Source: Acetobacterium wieringae (GTDB taxonomy: Bacteria; Bacillota; Clostridia; Eubacteriales; Eubacteriaceae). Taken from it: 64,000 bases of DNA. Positions 24,928-34,536 of the stretch are shown piece by piece. A program made the translations under genes and the position numbers. The stretch spans positions 1 to 64,000 of the forward strand of contig NZ_JAIPPU010000009.1 of assembly GCF_026646375.1 (NCBI RefSeq), written 5' to 3'. Position 1 is the first letter of the stretch; each line of letters opens with the position of its first letter. The notes under the pieces were generated by a model. It was not told the DNA's origin. It saw only the letters and a list, made by a program, of their open reading frames with translations, and made no database searches.

Positions 24928-27327
24928 ATGGAACCAACAGCGGCAGATAGTCTATTGATTGTTGGACTTATGATTGCAGTCGGGATTCTATTGCTATTAT
25001 TAGTTCAAACAAATAAAAAATTGAGGAAAAATGAGATAGAGACAAGAAGCATTAAGAATATTTGTGAAACATTCATGAATAGTCATGATACGGTGATCTA
25101 TTTAAAGGATGAACAATTGAACTATGTCTTTATCAATAAGGCTGCAGAGCCCCATTATCAGAAATCGATACCGGAAATTATTGCTCAGGCCGATCCAATT
25201 TTGGACATCGAAGCTTTAGGTCCGTCAATTATTACAACGGATCAGCAGGTTGTCGCAACGAGAGAGACGACTGAATATGAGGAAAAGCATAAAAACCGTA
25301 TTTATAAAATTAAAAAATTTCCAGTGGAATTTAAAAATAACCGGATTGGGGTCGGAGCCTTTATTCGGGAAATCACTGATGAAGAAAAATTGATTAAAAA
25401 ACAGGAGCGGGTACTCTTTCGAAACAAAATTTTAGTGAATGTTTTAAGCAAGAAATTCAGAAATGATCAAAAGCAGCTGGACTATGTTTTGCATGAAGCT
25501 CTGAAACTGACCGATAGCAACAGCGGTTTTATCTGTTTTTATGATGAAAAAAAGCAGGAATTTACCCTCAAAGCCTGGTCTAAAGGCCTGATTAAAAGGG
25601 AAGACATGATGATTCTAAAGCGGCACTATCGACTGGAGGAAGTCGGGTCGTGGGGAGATGTAGTACGGCAGCGTCAGCCGATTATCATCAATAACCAAGT
25701 TGACAAATTACCATCAGTATGGAGACTTCCCGGGGGATCAAAAATTAACGGCAATATAATTGCAGTTCCTATTTTCATTGATGAAAAAATCACGGCGGTG
25801 GTAGGATTCGCTGGCAAAGTTGACGAATATGGCGATAATGATGTGTATGAAATAACTGTACTAATGAACGGTGTCTTAACGAATGTGGAGCGTCGAAATA
25901 TTCAAAATAAATTATTTGCCGAACGCAGTAAGTATTTTCAGACCCTGATTTCCATTGGCGATGGGGTAATGGTGGTTGATCCCCAGGGTAAGATCGAAAT
26001 GCTCAATAAGGTGGCCCAGCAACTGACAGGTTGGACCAATGAAGATGCAAAAGGGCGGCATTATAGGGAGGTTTTTGTCTTATCTCATGAAGAAAGTAAC
26101 AAGGAAATTGCAGATACCATCGTTGCAGCGATGGCGACTGATCAGACCCAGGAACTTAAAAATCATGCGGTTTTGACAGCCAAAGACGGATCGATTTTTC
26201 ACCTCGAAGATAGTGCGGCGCCGATTAAAAATGAAAAAGGTGAAACAGTGGGGATTGTTCTGGTATTTCGGGATGTTTCCGAGAAAAAGGAGCAACGTAA
26301 AGAAATTGAATACCTGAGTTTTCACGATGCTTTGACCGGGCTTTATAATCGTCGTTTTTTAGAAGCAGAGTTATTACGACTGGACACCGAAAGAAATCTG
26401 CCAATTTCGATTATAATGGGCGATGTCAACGGTTTAAAACTCACCAATGATATTTTTGGACATGCCCATGGTGATGTTTTTTTAAAGAAAATAGCTGATG
26501 TGATGCGCCGAGTCTGCCGCTCCGATGACATTATCGCCCGTTGGGGAGGCGATGAATTCGTAATCCTGCTGCCAAAAACCTCCATTGAGCAGGCGAAACA
26601 GATTAAAATGCGGATCAAAACCGAGTTTGCCTTGGATAGCGTCAAGCTCATCCGGGGGAATATCTCTCTCGGTTGTGCGGTTAAAACAGATATGAGCCAG
26701 AGTATTATGGAATGTCTGGAATTTGCCGAAGAAAGAATGTATGCCATCAAGGTACTGGAACGGGATGATTTTAAGAGCTCAACCCTGGATTCCATTGTCA
26801 CCAGTTTGCAAAGTGACTGTCCCCAGGAAGAGGAGCATGCCCAGCGAGTTAGTCAATGGTGCTATGATCTGGGGGTGTCGATGGAACTGCCCCATGTTAA
26901 AATCAGACGTCTGAAATTGGCCGGTTATTTTCATGATATCGGCAAGATTGTTTTGCATAAAGATTGTCTGCAAGAGCGCAGTGAATTTACCGAGGCAGAA
27001 AAGACTGAGATCAGGAAGCATCCGATTATGGGGTATCGGATTCTCAATGCTTTTGATGATACCATGTCGTTGGCCGATGCGGTACTGCATCATCACGAAC
27101 GATGGGATGGGTCTGGTTACCCCAAGGGTTTAAAAGGTGACGAAATTCCCTTTATTGCACGGGTCGTTGCGGTGGCCAGTTATTATGATCGTCTGACCTC
27201 GGATCAGGAGGGTGTCGTGTTGGGATTTGACGAAAATCCGCTGAGCCATCTGGAGAAAACGGAAGGGTATTTTGATCCGGAAATCAAACGGGAATTTATC
27301 AACATGATCAAAAATCTTCCCAACTAG
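24928..27327 (+). CDS. PAS-GAF-PAS-GGDEF-HD-GYP membrane protein (c-di-GMP turnover)
   Basis: 799 residues. One N-terminal span (~8-27), PAS (~45-150), GAF (~185-325), PAS (~335-455), GGDEF (~465-615), HD-GYP (~630-795). RWGGDEF (GGDEF at ~540-544) is intact and RSDD five residues before it is an allosteric I-site. The HD-GYP part has FHDIGK, HP, HHERWDGSGYP, all metal ligands kept. Thus both synthesis and breakdown of c-di-GMP are possible in one protein, with PAS/GAF domains as inputs. GAGGAG 6-7 nt before ATG. Confidence 0.9.
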   Translation: MEPTAADSLLIVGLMIAVGILLLLLVQTNKKLRKNEIETRSIKNICETFMNSHDTVIYLKDEQLNYVFINKAAEPHYQKSIPEIIAQADPILDIEALGPSIITTDQQVVATRETTEYEEKHKNRIYKIKKFPVEFKNNRIGVGAFIREITDEEKLIKKQERVLFRNKILVNVLSKKFRNDQKQLDYVLHEALKLTDSNSGFICFYDEKKQEFTLKAWSKGLIKREDMMILKRHYRLEEVGSWGDVVRQRQPIIINNQVDKLPSVWRLPGGSKINGNIIAVPIFIDEKITAVVGFAGKVDEYGDNDVYEITVLMNGVLTNVERRNIQNKLFAERSKYFQTLISIGDGVMVVDPQGKIEMLNKVAQQLTGWTNEDAKGRHYREVFVLSHEESNKEIADTIVAAMATDQTQELKNHAVLTAKDGSIFHLEDSAAPIKNEKGETVGIVLVFRDVSEKKEQRKEIEYLSFHDALTGLYNRRFLEAELLRLDTERNLPISIIMGDVNGLKLTNDIFGHAHGDVFLKKIADVMRRVCRSDDIIARWGGDEFVILLPKTSIEQAKQIKMRIKTEFALDSVKLIRGNISLGCAVKTDMSQSIMECLEFAEERMYAIKVLERDDFKSSTLDSIVTSLQSDCPQEEEHAQRVSQWCYDLGVSMELPHVKIRRLKLAGYFHDIGKIVLHKDCLQERSEFTEAEKTEIRKHPIMGYRILNAFDDTMSLADAVLHHHERWDGSGYPKGLKGDEIPFIARVVAVASYYDRLTSDQEGVVLGFDENPLSHLEKTEGYFDPEIKREFINMIKNLPN

Positions 27328-27350
27328 TAGCTCGTTGTCAGAACAGCAGC

Positions 27351-27386
27351 AAGCCATCTGGATCAAAGTCTGGATGGCTTTTTTAG
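27351..27386. terminator. Terminator between convergent genes
   Basis: AAGCCATC...GGATGGCTT stem followed by six Ts on the plus strand, 24 bp after the GGDEF/HD-GYP stop and 24 bp before the kinase stop. Confidence 0.75.
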
Positions 27387-27409
27387 CGGCAATTTTCTGC
27401 AGGCCTTAG

Positions 27410-28624
27410 TTAGAGGATCACACTAAACCGGGCCCAACGACCGATCTCGCTGTTTACTTTAATTTTCCCCTGATGTTCGTTAACAATCGCTTGGGCAATG
27501 GCCAGTCCCAGCCCATAGCCACCGGTGGCCTTGGAACGGGATTCATCGTAGCGGTAGAAGCGCTCAAAAATCTTATCACGCTGATCTTCAGGAATTCCGG
27601 CACCGGTGTTAAACACGTCAAGGTGGATTTTATCACCAATGCGCTTAAGGGTGAGCTCAATTTGCCCATCTTCATTGGCGTGTTTAATGGCATTGTCGAT
27701 CAGGATGGCGGCAACCTGCTTGATCTGATTGGCATCACCCTGATAGGTGATACCGTCCTCAATCTTAAGAGCATAGTTTTTATGCGCCTCAAAGGCAATG
27801 CTCTCGAAACTCAGGGCAATGCTTTTTATGGCTTGACTCAGATCAAAGGTTGATGTAACCCCAAACGTTTTGTCGGCGTCCAGCCGGGCCAGCGTGAGGA
27901 GGTCATTGACCAGAGTATTCATTCGGTCGGTTTCGGATTGGATATAGCCAAGATGTCGATTTGTTCCAATGTCTCCGGCTAAAACATCAGCGTTGACGCT
28001 GATAACTGAGAGGGGTGTTTTGAGTTCATGACTGGCATCCGAAATAAACCGCTTCTGTTTTTCAAAGGAATCGGCCACCGGTTTAACCATCAGGTTGGCC
28101 AGAAAAAGCGAGACAAAGAAGAGCACCAGCAGGGTAATACTGCCAATGATCAGGGAGTTCGTCAGGAGCCTGTCGGCCATCGCATTGGAAATCCGTTGAT
28201 CGACAAAAACCAGCAGTTGTCCATAGGGTTTGTCAACAATCAGATAGCGGTAACCGTTAAGGGCGCCGGAGGATTTGTTTTTTTTCAGCATCTGATTTGC
28301 CAGATCCAGAACTTCCTGAGATACCAGGCTGGTATCATTGCTGCCGTTGATGGTGAAAAGGTTAGTCGCTGCATTAACCTTAACGGAATAGGTTTTTTCC
28401 CGCTCAAAGATATCTGGTGGCAGGGGATTAGACGCCCCTGGAGTTCCCGGAGTAGCTGGAGGAATCACCCCATCATTATCGGCCAGCACTGACAGAAGAG
28501 AAATACTTTGACGTTCACTGGACTGGTAGTTGAAATAGTTGATGGAACCTAGAATCAGGGCAAACACCAGCGAGAGGATAACCATAATTGTTGCCACAAA
28601 GCGGCGCTTCAGTTTTCTGATCAT
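27410..28624 (-). CDS. Sensor histidine kinase
   Basis: 404 residues. Spans at ~10-30 and ~156-177 enclose a ~125-residue external sensor with a Pro/Gly-rich stretch (VIPPATPGTPGASNPLPP). HisKA with H199 in FISDASHELKTP, then N box ILIDNAIKHA, G1 VFNTGAGIP, F box and G2 GGYGLGLAIA of an active HATPase. No HAMP domain is seen. Five bp after the response regulator, and divergent from the VTC/DUF4956/CotH genes, which are its likely targets. Confidence 0.9.
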   Translation of the reverse strand: MIRKLKRRFVATIMVILSLVFALILGSINYFNYQSSERQSISLLSVLADNDGVIPPATPGTPGASNPLPPDIFEREKTYSVKVNAATNLFTINGSNDTSLVSQEVLDLANQMLKKNKSSGALNGYRYLIVDKPYGQLLVFVDQRISNAMADRLLTNSLIIGSITLLVLFFVSLFLANLMVKPVADSFEKQKRFISDASHELKTPLSVISVNADVLAGDIGTNRHLGYIQSETDRMNTLVNDLLTLARLDADKTFGVTSTFDLSQAIKSIALSFESIAFEAHKNYALKIEDGITYQGDANQIKQVAAILIDNAIKHANEDGQIELTLKRIGDKIHLDVFNTGAGIPEDQRDKIFERFYRYDESRSKATGGYGLGLAIAQAIVNEHQGKIKVNSEIGRWARFSVIL

Positions 28625-28629
28625 CGTGC

Positions 28630-29310
28630 TTACCCTTGTACCGACAACTCCAGATAATAACCAATCCCCCGGTTAACCTTAATCTGGACCTGAGATCCCA
28701 CAAAACTGATCTTTTTTCGCAGAAACGAAATATAGACCTCTACATTATTATACTCAGCTTCGCTGTCAAAGCCCCAAACCTTCTCAATCAGCTGTTCCTT
28801 GGAAATGATCTGGCGGGAATTGACCATCAGGGTTTCCAACAGCAAAAATTCCTTCAAACCCAGTTTAACCGTCGTATTGCCGCAGCAAAGCTCCCGGGTT
28901 TTTTGGCGTAAGGTCAGATCACCCCAGCCCGGATCATTCGTCACCACTTCACCTTTGCGTCGGGTTATCGCCCGGATGCGGGCCAGTAACTCCCCGGTTT
29001 GAAAGGGCTTGGTGAGATAGTCATCTGCTCCCCGATCCAATCCGGCAATTTTGTCATGCAGTTCGGACCGGGCTGTCAGCATCAGCACTGGGGTTTCAAT
29101 TTTAGCTTGACGCAGCTCCTGCAAAACCACCAGGCCGTCTTTACGGGGCAGCATAATATCCAGAATAATCAGATCATAAATCCCGGTCAGAGCATTATCC
29201 AGGCCACTTTCTCCATCCATGCAAATATCCACGCCATAATTTTCTTTGATAAAAATTGCCTTTAGGGCTTCGACCAGTCCCCATTCATCTTCCACCAGTA
29301 ACAGCCGCAC
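28630..29310 (-). CDS. OmpR-family response regulator
   Basis: 226 residues. Receiver domain with VEDEW, phospho-acceptor D51 in LIILDIMLP and KPF lysine; C-terminal winged helix with EYNNVEVYISFLRKKI. GTG 29310 with GGAGGTG eight bases upstream is preferred over ATG 29334, which lies before that ribosome site. Pairs with the kinase at 27410. Direct AGCTT repeats 12-13 bp apart near 29369-29386 in the divergent region are a possible binding site. Confidence 0.9.
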   Translation of the reverse strand: MRLLLVEDEWGLVEALKAIFIKENYGVDICMDGESGLDNALTGIYDLIILDIMLPRKDGLVVLQELRQAKIETPVLMLTARSELHDKIAGLDRGADDYLTKPFQTGELLARIRAITRRKGEVVTNDPGWGDLTLRQKTRELCCGNTTVKLGLKEFLLLETLMVNSRQIISKEQLIEKVWGFDSEAEYNNVEVYISFLRKKISFVGSQVQIKVNRGIGYYLELSVQG

Positions 29311-29476
29311 GCAAAAAACACCTCCTTGTACCAATCGCTATTTTTTATTATAGCATCTTTAATTGAATTAAGCTTGAACTCCAGCTTAAGAGATTCTTGC
29401 TTCAATCTTTATTCAAGCTAGCTTCATTATCATAGGCTTTGTTAAGAACGTGTTAAATCACAAAAGGAGGTACGAC

Positions 29477-30151
29477 ATGCAATTTCGGCATGAACACAAA
29501 CATTATATTAATTATCTGGATTACCTGATTCTGCACAGGCAGCTAAAAGCCGTGATGCAGCCAGACGTCAATACCGATGAAGCAGGCCAATATCATATTC
29601 GCAGTTTGTATTTTGATAACTATCGGGACGTGGCATTGCAGGATAAGATCAGTGGAATCAACCATCGGGAAAAATTCAGAATCCGCTGTTACAACAAAGA
29701 CTTTGCCTTTATCAATCTGGAAAAAAAGAGCAAGATCAATGGCCTGTGTGCCAAGATCAAGGCCAATATTACCAGGGGGCAGGTTGAAGCGATTCTGGCC
29801 CATGATACCGATTGGATGGCCACAAGTTCAGAACCCCTAGTGGTTGAGCTCTATTCAAAAATGAAGTCGGGACAACTAAGACCTAAAACCATAGTCGACT
29901 ATAGACGGGAGGCCTTTGTTTATCGACCTGGAAACGTCCGGGTTACGATTGACCGGGACATCCGCACCGGCCTGTTCAGTACGGATCTGTTTAATCCTGA
30001 CTTACCTACCATTTGTGCCGGGGATCGGCATATGCTACTGGAAGTGAAGTATGATAACTTTATTCCAGCCGTAATTGCCGATATCATCCAGCTGGATGGA
30101 CGAAGACAAACGGCTTTTTCGAAATACGCAGCCAGCCGGATTTACTGCTGA
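29477..30151 (+). CDS. VTC-domain protein (polyphosphate polymerase-like)
   Basis: 224 residues covering one VTC tunnel domain: FRHEHKHYIN opening, IRSLYFDNYRD, REKFRIRCYN, INLEKKSKINGLCAK, VVDYRREAFVY and LLEVKYDNFIP, carrying the alternating basic and acidic residues that line the triphosphate tunnel. In eukaryotes this fold makes polyphosphate from ATP; the bacterial form is linked with CotH and DUF4956 genes, as here. ATG 29477 follows AAAGGAGG; the more upstream ATG 29450 lacks a site. Confidence 0.85.
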   Translation: MQFRHEHKHYINYLDYLILHRQLKAVMQPDVNTDEAGQYHIRSLYFDNYRDVALQDKISGINHREKFRIRCYNKDFAFINLEKKSKINGLCAKIKANITRGQVEAILAHDTDWMATSSEPLVVELYSKMKSGQLRPKTIVDYRREAFVYRPGNVRVTIDRDIRTGLFSTDLFNPDLPTICAGDRHMLLEVKYDNFIPAVIADIIQLDGRRQTAFSKYAASRIYC

Positions 30152-30193
30152 TTTTTTACAAATTCAATTACGCAAATCAACAAGGAGATCTAA

Positions 30194-30865
30194 ATGAGTT
30201 TTAACGATATTTTTAATTCAAATTTTCTGGACAATGTTACCTCGGTCTCGATGATCGATATCGCCATGGCCATGATTCTGGCTTTTGGGATTGGGGTATT
30301 TGTCTATCTGGTTCATAAAAAAACTTATAAAGGGGTGATGTATTCATCCGGCTTTGGAGTTACGTTAATTGCCCTCTGTATGATCACCACCTTTGTGATG
30401 CTGGCGATTACCAGCAACGTGGTATTGTCATTGGGGATGGTTGGGGCGCTTTCGATTGTCCGGTTTAGAACGGCGGTTAAAGAACCGTTGGACATCGCCT
30501 TTGTGTTCTGGTCGATTGCTGCCGGGATTGTCCTCTCGGCTGGGATGATTCCGCTGGCGATTCTCGGTTCGGTATTGATCGGGATCATTCTGCTGGTGTT
30601 TGTCAACCGCAAACCCAACGAGCTGCCCTATATTATCGTCGTTAACTGCAGCGATCGGGAAGCAGAAGCTGAAGTGAAAGAGTTTATCGATGCCAGTGTC
30701 ACCAAAAGCATTATAAAAAATAAAACAGTATCCCGGGAGGGCATCGAACTGAACATCGAGGTGCGACTCAAAAATGATAATACCGATTTTATTAACCAGG
30801 TGGTTGAGTTAAAAAATGTCAATCATGCCGTCTTGGTCAGCTATAATGGCGAATTTATGAATTAA
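30194..30865 (+). CDS. DUF4956 membrane protein
   Basis: 223 residues. Three or four spans in the first ~125 residues with the family block SLGMVGALSIVRFRTAVKEPLDIAFVFWSIAAGI, then a cytosolic ~90-residue domain. Fixed neighbour of VTC and CotH proteins in Firmicutes. Role unknown; it may pass or sense a polyanion made by the VTC protein. Confidence 0.85.
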   Translation: MSFNDIFNSNFLDNVTSVSMIDIAMAMILAFGIGVFVYLVHKKTYKGVMYSSGFGVTLIALCMITTFVMLAITSNVVLSLGMVGALSIVRFRTAVKEPLDIAFVFWSIAAGIVLSAGMIPLAILGSVLIGIILLVFVNRKPNELPYIIVVNCSDREAEAEVKEFIDASVTKSIIKNKTVSREGIELNIEVRLKNDNTDFINQVVELKNVNHAVLVSYNGEFMN

Positions 30866-30879
30866 GCGAGGTGACCGCA

Positions 30880-32916
30880 TTGGCTGATCACAAAAATATT
30901 GAACGGATTTGCATCATCATTGGTATCATCACCTTGATACTCGGGCTGGTTTTTGCCTATTTTGGCGAAAGCCTTGGGATCACAGCCAGTAGCAATACGG
31001 ATTTGAGTTATGCAACGACATTATTTGACGACAGCATGGTTCATACCATCGACATCGAGATTGCCGAATCGGACTGGAACAATCTGCAGGAGAATGCCGC
31101 CGATGAAGAATATCAGCTTTGTACCATTATCGTTGATGGCGAAACCCTTGACAATGTGGCGATTCGGCCCAAGGGCAATTCATCGCTTACCAGCGTGGTC
31201 TCGTCGGATTCGGAGCGCTATAGCTTCAAGGTTGACTTTGACAAATATAGTGATGGTTTAACCTATCATGGTCTGGATAAGCTCAATTTAAACAATATCA
31301 TTTCGGACAATACCTATTTAAAAGAATACCTCAGTTATGACATGATGGCATATATGGGGGTAGCGGCACCGCTTACGAGCTTTGCAAAAGTGTCGGTAAA
31401 TGGTGAATACTTTGGTCTCTACCTGGCTGTAGAAGGGGTGGAAGAAGCCTTTGCTCAGCGTAATTACGGCTCGGATTATGGCAATATTTATAAACCCGAC
31501 AGCATGCAAATGGGCGGTGACGGAGCAAAGGGCGGCGGTGAAATGCCCGATATGAGCCAGATGCCAGAACGGCCTCAGGGAACTGCTGACAGTCAGACAA
31601 CGACCAGCCAAAATGGTGCTCCCCAAACTGCTGATGGGTTTCAACCACAAAACATGGGTACACCTCCGGAAATGAACAGCGAAACGACCGGTCAGCCCGA
31701 TCAAACGGCCTCCAATGCTGGTCAGTTTCCGGACATCGGCCAAATGGGAATGGGCGGTAACTCGGGAAATGATGTAGCACTAATCTATTCCGATGATGAA
31801 CTCTCCAGTTATGAAAATATCTGGGAAGGGGCTGTTTTTGATGTCAGCACCAGCGATAAAGAACGACTGATTGATTCGATTAAACAGCTTAATGCCGGGG
31901 AAAATCTGGAAACGGTGGTGGATGTGGAAGCAGTGCTTAAATATTTCGTGGTGCATAATTTCGTTGACAATTTTGACAGCTATACTGGCAGCATGAAACA
32001 TAACTACTATTTACGGGAAGATCAGGGCCAATTATCAATGATTCCCTGGGATTATAATCTGGCTTTTAGCAATTTCAGTGGTGGCGGCATGGGCGGCGGG
32101 ACAGCAACGGCTACCAGCACCGATGAAGCAACAGCCCTGGTGAATTATCCCATTGATACCCCAGTATCGGGAACGACCATGGACGAGCGACCGATGCTGG
32201 ATGTCTTGCTTTCCAATGAAGTGTATCGGGAGCAGTACCATCAGTATTTTCAGGAATTTATTTCCGGATATTTTGAAAGTGGTCAATGTACCAAGACCAT
32301 CGATCAGGCCACTGCCTTGATATCGGACTATGTAAAAGACGATCCGACGGCCTTCTGCACCTATGAAGAGTATCAGGCCGGGGTTGCAGTACTTGAGCAA
32401 TTTTGTACACTCCGGGCCGAAAGTATTAGCGGCCAACTGGACGGAACCATTCCGGCGACCTCTGAGGGACAGGCGGCCCAGCCAGCTGCTCTGCTCGATG
32501 CCAGCAGTCTTGATATTGCGGCCATGGGCAGCGGCATGGGTGGCGGTATGGACAGGAAAATGACAGCACCAACTATTCAAGGAACCGATCAAACGGCCAA
32601 TGCTGATGCTACAAGTACACAGTCAGCAACTCCTTCTCAGTCTGCCAAAGGGCAACCGCCAACCCGACCCGATGCGGACACGACCACGGCGGCAACCAAT
32701 ACGCAATCGAACGCAGCGAGTGATTCAGCTGCTGGTGAAAAACAGACCGGGAACGGGCAAACCGAGTCAACGAATGCGACAAATCGGTCAAATGAGCGCA
32801 CCAGGCCCAGTGATACCACGACAAGCACGATGGATCTCTTGGCTCTGATGCTTCTGGGAGGCTCCTGTCTGGTACTGTTGTTGGGGATTCTGGTGGCAAA
32901 GCGTTATAAACGATAA
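30880..32916 (+). CDS. CotH-kinase-family membrane-anchored protein
   Basis: 678 residues. N-terminal span (~8-30), outside CotH domain with IRPKGNSSL, YSFKVDFDKY, GLDKLNLNN and MIPWDYNLAFS (kinase metal-binding block), and a C-terminal span. Two low-complexity inserts, rich in Gly/Met/Pro/Gln/Thr, interrupt it near 212-300 and 545-650. TTG 30880 fits AGGTGA at 30869-30874; the GTG at 30871 lies inside that site. CotH proteins phosphorylate surface proteins in spores; here the role is likely at the cell surface together with the VTC protein. Confidence 0.85.
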   Translation: MADHKNIERICIIIGIITLILGLVFAYFGESLGITASSNTDLSYATTLFDDSMVHTIDIEIAESDWNNLQENAADEEYQLCTIIVDGETLDNVAIRPKGNSSLTSVVSSDSERYSFKVDFDKYSDGLTYHGLDKLNLNNIISDNTYLKEYLSYDMMAYMGVAAPLTSFAKVSVNGEYFGLYLAVEGVEEAFAQRNYGSDYGNIYKPDSMQMGGDGAKGGGEMPDMSQMPERPQGTADSQTTTSQNGAPQTADGFQPQNMGTPPEMNSETTGQPDQTASNAGQFPDIGQMGMGGNSGNDVALIYSDDELSSYENIWEGAVFDVSTSDKERLIDSIKQLNAGENLETVVDVEAVLKYFVVHNFVDNFDSYTGSMKHNYYLREDQGQLSMIPWDYNLAFSNFSGGGMGGGTATATSTDEATALVNYPIDTPVSGTTMDERPMLDVLLSNEVYREQYHQYFQEFISGYFESGQCTKTIDQATALISDYVKDDPTAFCTYEEYQAGVAVLEQFCTLRAESISGQLDGTIPATSEGQAAQPAALLDASSLDIAAMGSGMGGGMDRKMTAPTIQGTDQTANADATSTQSATPSQSAKGQPPTRPDADTTTAATNTQSNAASDSAAGEKQTGNGQTESTNATNRSNERTRPSDTTTSTMDLLALMLLGGSCLVLLLGILVAKRYKR

Positions 32917-32954
32917 GCAAAACAGTTTATGCTGAACCAGCAAATAGACATGTT

Positions 32955-32990
32955 AAAAACGGCGGGTGCCAGTAGGTACCCGCCGTTTTT
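32955..32990 (+). terminator. Terminator of the VTC/DUF4956/CotH operon
   Basis: Perfect 13-bp stem AAAAACGGCGGGT/ACCCGCCGTTTTT with ~10-nt loop. Confidence 0.92.
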
Positions 32991-33050
32991 AAAATAATTG
33001 GCGCAATGAAGCGCAGGGTTTAGAAAAAAAGGGGTTTTACAAAGAAAAGA

Positions 33051-33079
33051 TTGACTTTTATAGCCAATTACCGTATAAT
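33051..33079 (+). promoter_or_regulatory. Promoter of tRNA-Ser
   Basis: TTGACT (33051-33056), 17-nt spacer, TATAAT (33074-33079), 44 bp before the tRNA. Confidence 0.8.
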
Positions 33080-33122
33080 CAACAAGCATGAAAAAATTGA
33101 ATATTTTTTTTGTTCTACCTGA

Positions 33123-33212
33123 GGAGAGATGTCTGAGTGGTCGAAGGAGCACGCCTGGAAAGCGTGTGTACGTGAAAGCGTACCGAGGGTTCGAATCCCT
33201 CTCTCTCCGCCA
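33123..33212 (+). tRNA. tRNA-Ser, anticodon GGA
   Basis: 90 nt including an encoded CCA. Acceptor GGAGAGA (33123-33129) pairs with TCTCTCC (33202-33208), discriminator G. Anticodon GGA at 33157-33159 in loop CTGGAAA, a long variable arm (GTGTACGTGAAAGCGTAC region) typical for class II tRNA-Ser, and GGTTCGAATCC T-arm. It reads UCC and UCU codons. Confidence 0.96.
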
Positions 33213-33228
33213 TTTAAAATGCCTTATT

Positions 33229-33253
33229 ACAGCCGTTTGTGGCTGTTTTTTTT
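33229..33253 (+). terminator. Terminator of tRNA-Ser
   Basis: ACAGCC/GGCTGT with a GTTTGT loop and eight Ts, 16 bp after CCA. Confidence 0.85.
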
Positions 33254-33338
33254 ATGCTGTTTTTAGGGAGGACGTCCGTACATTGACCTTTTTGTAGGAT
33301 ATAGGATAAAAGCCTGTTAGAATCCAGTAATAAGCCCA

Positions 33339-33767
33339 TTATAACTTGGGTCGAACCCGGATCTGAATCAGGTTTTTGACATCGTCAAGAATCCGTTCAG
33401 AGGTAACGGGGATCATCAGCCAGCGGCCTCCGGCAGCAAAGGGGGTTCTTTTAAACAGGGCCTGAATTTCTGGGCTGGCCTGGGGAAGGTAGGCTTCCGT
33501 TTCGTTAAGTTCTTTGTTTCCAATTACGACCAGGGCAATAAAATAGCCATCCATGGGGTAAAGGACACAAAGGGACTTGCTGCTTTTCCGGTACTTCAGA
33601 TTCCAGCCGCGCTGGGCCAAACAGCGGCTGTAATTCATGACCGGTTGGATATGATAGGTGGTTTCAATAAAGCTTTGTAAATCAACCCAGAGCGGATTAT
33701 TGACGAAATTAATCATCTCAGCCAGGGTTGGTTCATGATCCTGTTCAAAAGATAGACTCCATTCCAT
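33339..33767 (-). CDS. DUF3788 family protein
   Basis: 142 residues, soluble. Family-like blocks: MNYSRCLAQRGWNLKYRKSSKSLCVLYPMDGYFIALVVIG and RWLMIPVTSERILDDVKNLIQIRVRP. Function unknown. ATG 33767 has GGAGG six bases upstream; upstream extension to 33845 has no site. No operon partner. Confidence 0.75.
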   Translation of the reverse strand: MEWSLSFEQDHEPTLAEMINFVNNPLWVDLQSFIETTYHIQPVMNYSRCLAQRGWNLKYRKSSKSLCVLYPMDGYFIALVVIGNKELNETEAYLPQASPEIQALFKRTPFAAGGRWLMIPVTSERILDDVKNLIQIRVRPKL

Positions 33768-33972
33768 TGGGAACCTCCAATATTTTCTGGCAATCGTAGC
33801 AGGAATAGGTGCAGAAGCAGGATGTTCAACCCGGTTTTTTCCCAATTACCGATAATTTTATATTTAGAATTTATCACCATGCCTCAAACAGGTCAAGTAA
33901 AACATAAAAATAGTGGTAAATTGTGATGGTGATTGGTACACTTATACTAAAGCCGAAAGGAATAATAGTGCA

Positions 33973-34407
33973 ATGACTAAAAAAGAAAGTATGAATCCCA
34001 TTGATACCTATATTGGTCAATTCCCAGCAGAAGTTCAGCAAATCCTTCAGGAGATCCGGCAGGTTATTAAAGAAGCAGCGCCCGAAGCGGAAGAAAAAAT
34101 CAGTTATCAAATGCCGACTTTTTATCTGGGCGGCAATCTGGTTCATTTTGCGGCATATAAAAAACATATCGGGTTTTATCCCGCCCCCTCGGGTATCGAA
34201 AAATTCAAGCAAGATTTATCAAAATATAAAAGTGCCAAAGGATCGGTTCAATTCCCCATTAATCAGCCTATCCCCTTTGATCTGATCCGAAAAATTGTTG
34301 CATTTAGAGTGGCAGAGAATCAGATGCTGAGTGAAAATAAACAAAGGAAGAACAAGACGGAAGCTGGAATCAAGAATAAAAAAGTCGACGATGACTCTGA
34401 GCGGTAA
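33973..34407 (+). CDS. DUF1801 protein (Fra/YdhG-like)
   Basis: 144 residues. The DUF1801 domain covers ~5-115: IDTYIGQFPAEVQQILQEIRQVIKEAAPEAEEKISYQMPTFYLGGNLVHFAAYKKHIGFYP and SVQFPINQPIPFDLIRKIV. B. subtilis FrataxIn-like Fra belongs here and aids iron delivery; for this copy the role is inference only. The last ~30 residues are lysine-rich. Start ATG 33973 has AAAGGAA upstream. Confidence 0.82.
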   Translation: MTKKESMNPIDTYIGQFPAEVQQILQEIRQVIKEAAPEAEEKISYQMPTFYLGGNLVHFAAYKKHIGFYPAPSGIEKFKQDLSKYKSAKGSVQFPINQPIPFDLIRKIVAFRVAENQMLSENKQRKNKTEAGIKNKKVDDDSER

Positions 34408-34453
34408 GAAGGATGATCGTTGATTTTCTGAATCCCATTATACAGAAGAAGCA

Positions 34454-34519
34454 AATAAAATGATGCGCGTTGAGAAAAATGATTTAAATGTGGTCTATCT
34501 GGAAAATTTTCAAAGGTGT
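34454..34519 (+). pseudogene. Possible C-terminal gene remnant
   Basis: In frame from about 34435 one reads HYTEEANKMMRVEKNDLNVV followed by a short end and TAA at ~34517-34519. It looks like protein-coding residue pattern without a start or upstream partner. Too short to name; it may be a leftover of a deleted gene between the DUF1801 and lipoprotein genes. Confidence 0.25.
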
Positions 34520-34536
34520 TAAGGTGGTAGGATCGT

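Noticed and set aside
31318-32592. Long antisense frames inside the CotH gene
   Set aside because: They mirror the biased low-complexity codons of the CotH gene; no ribosome sites, no homology, and the sense gene is clear.
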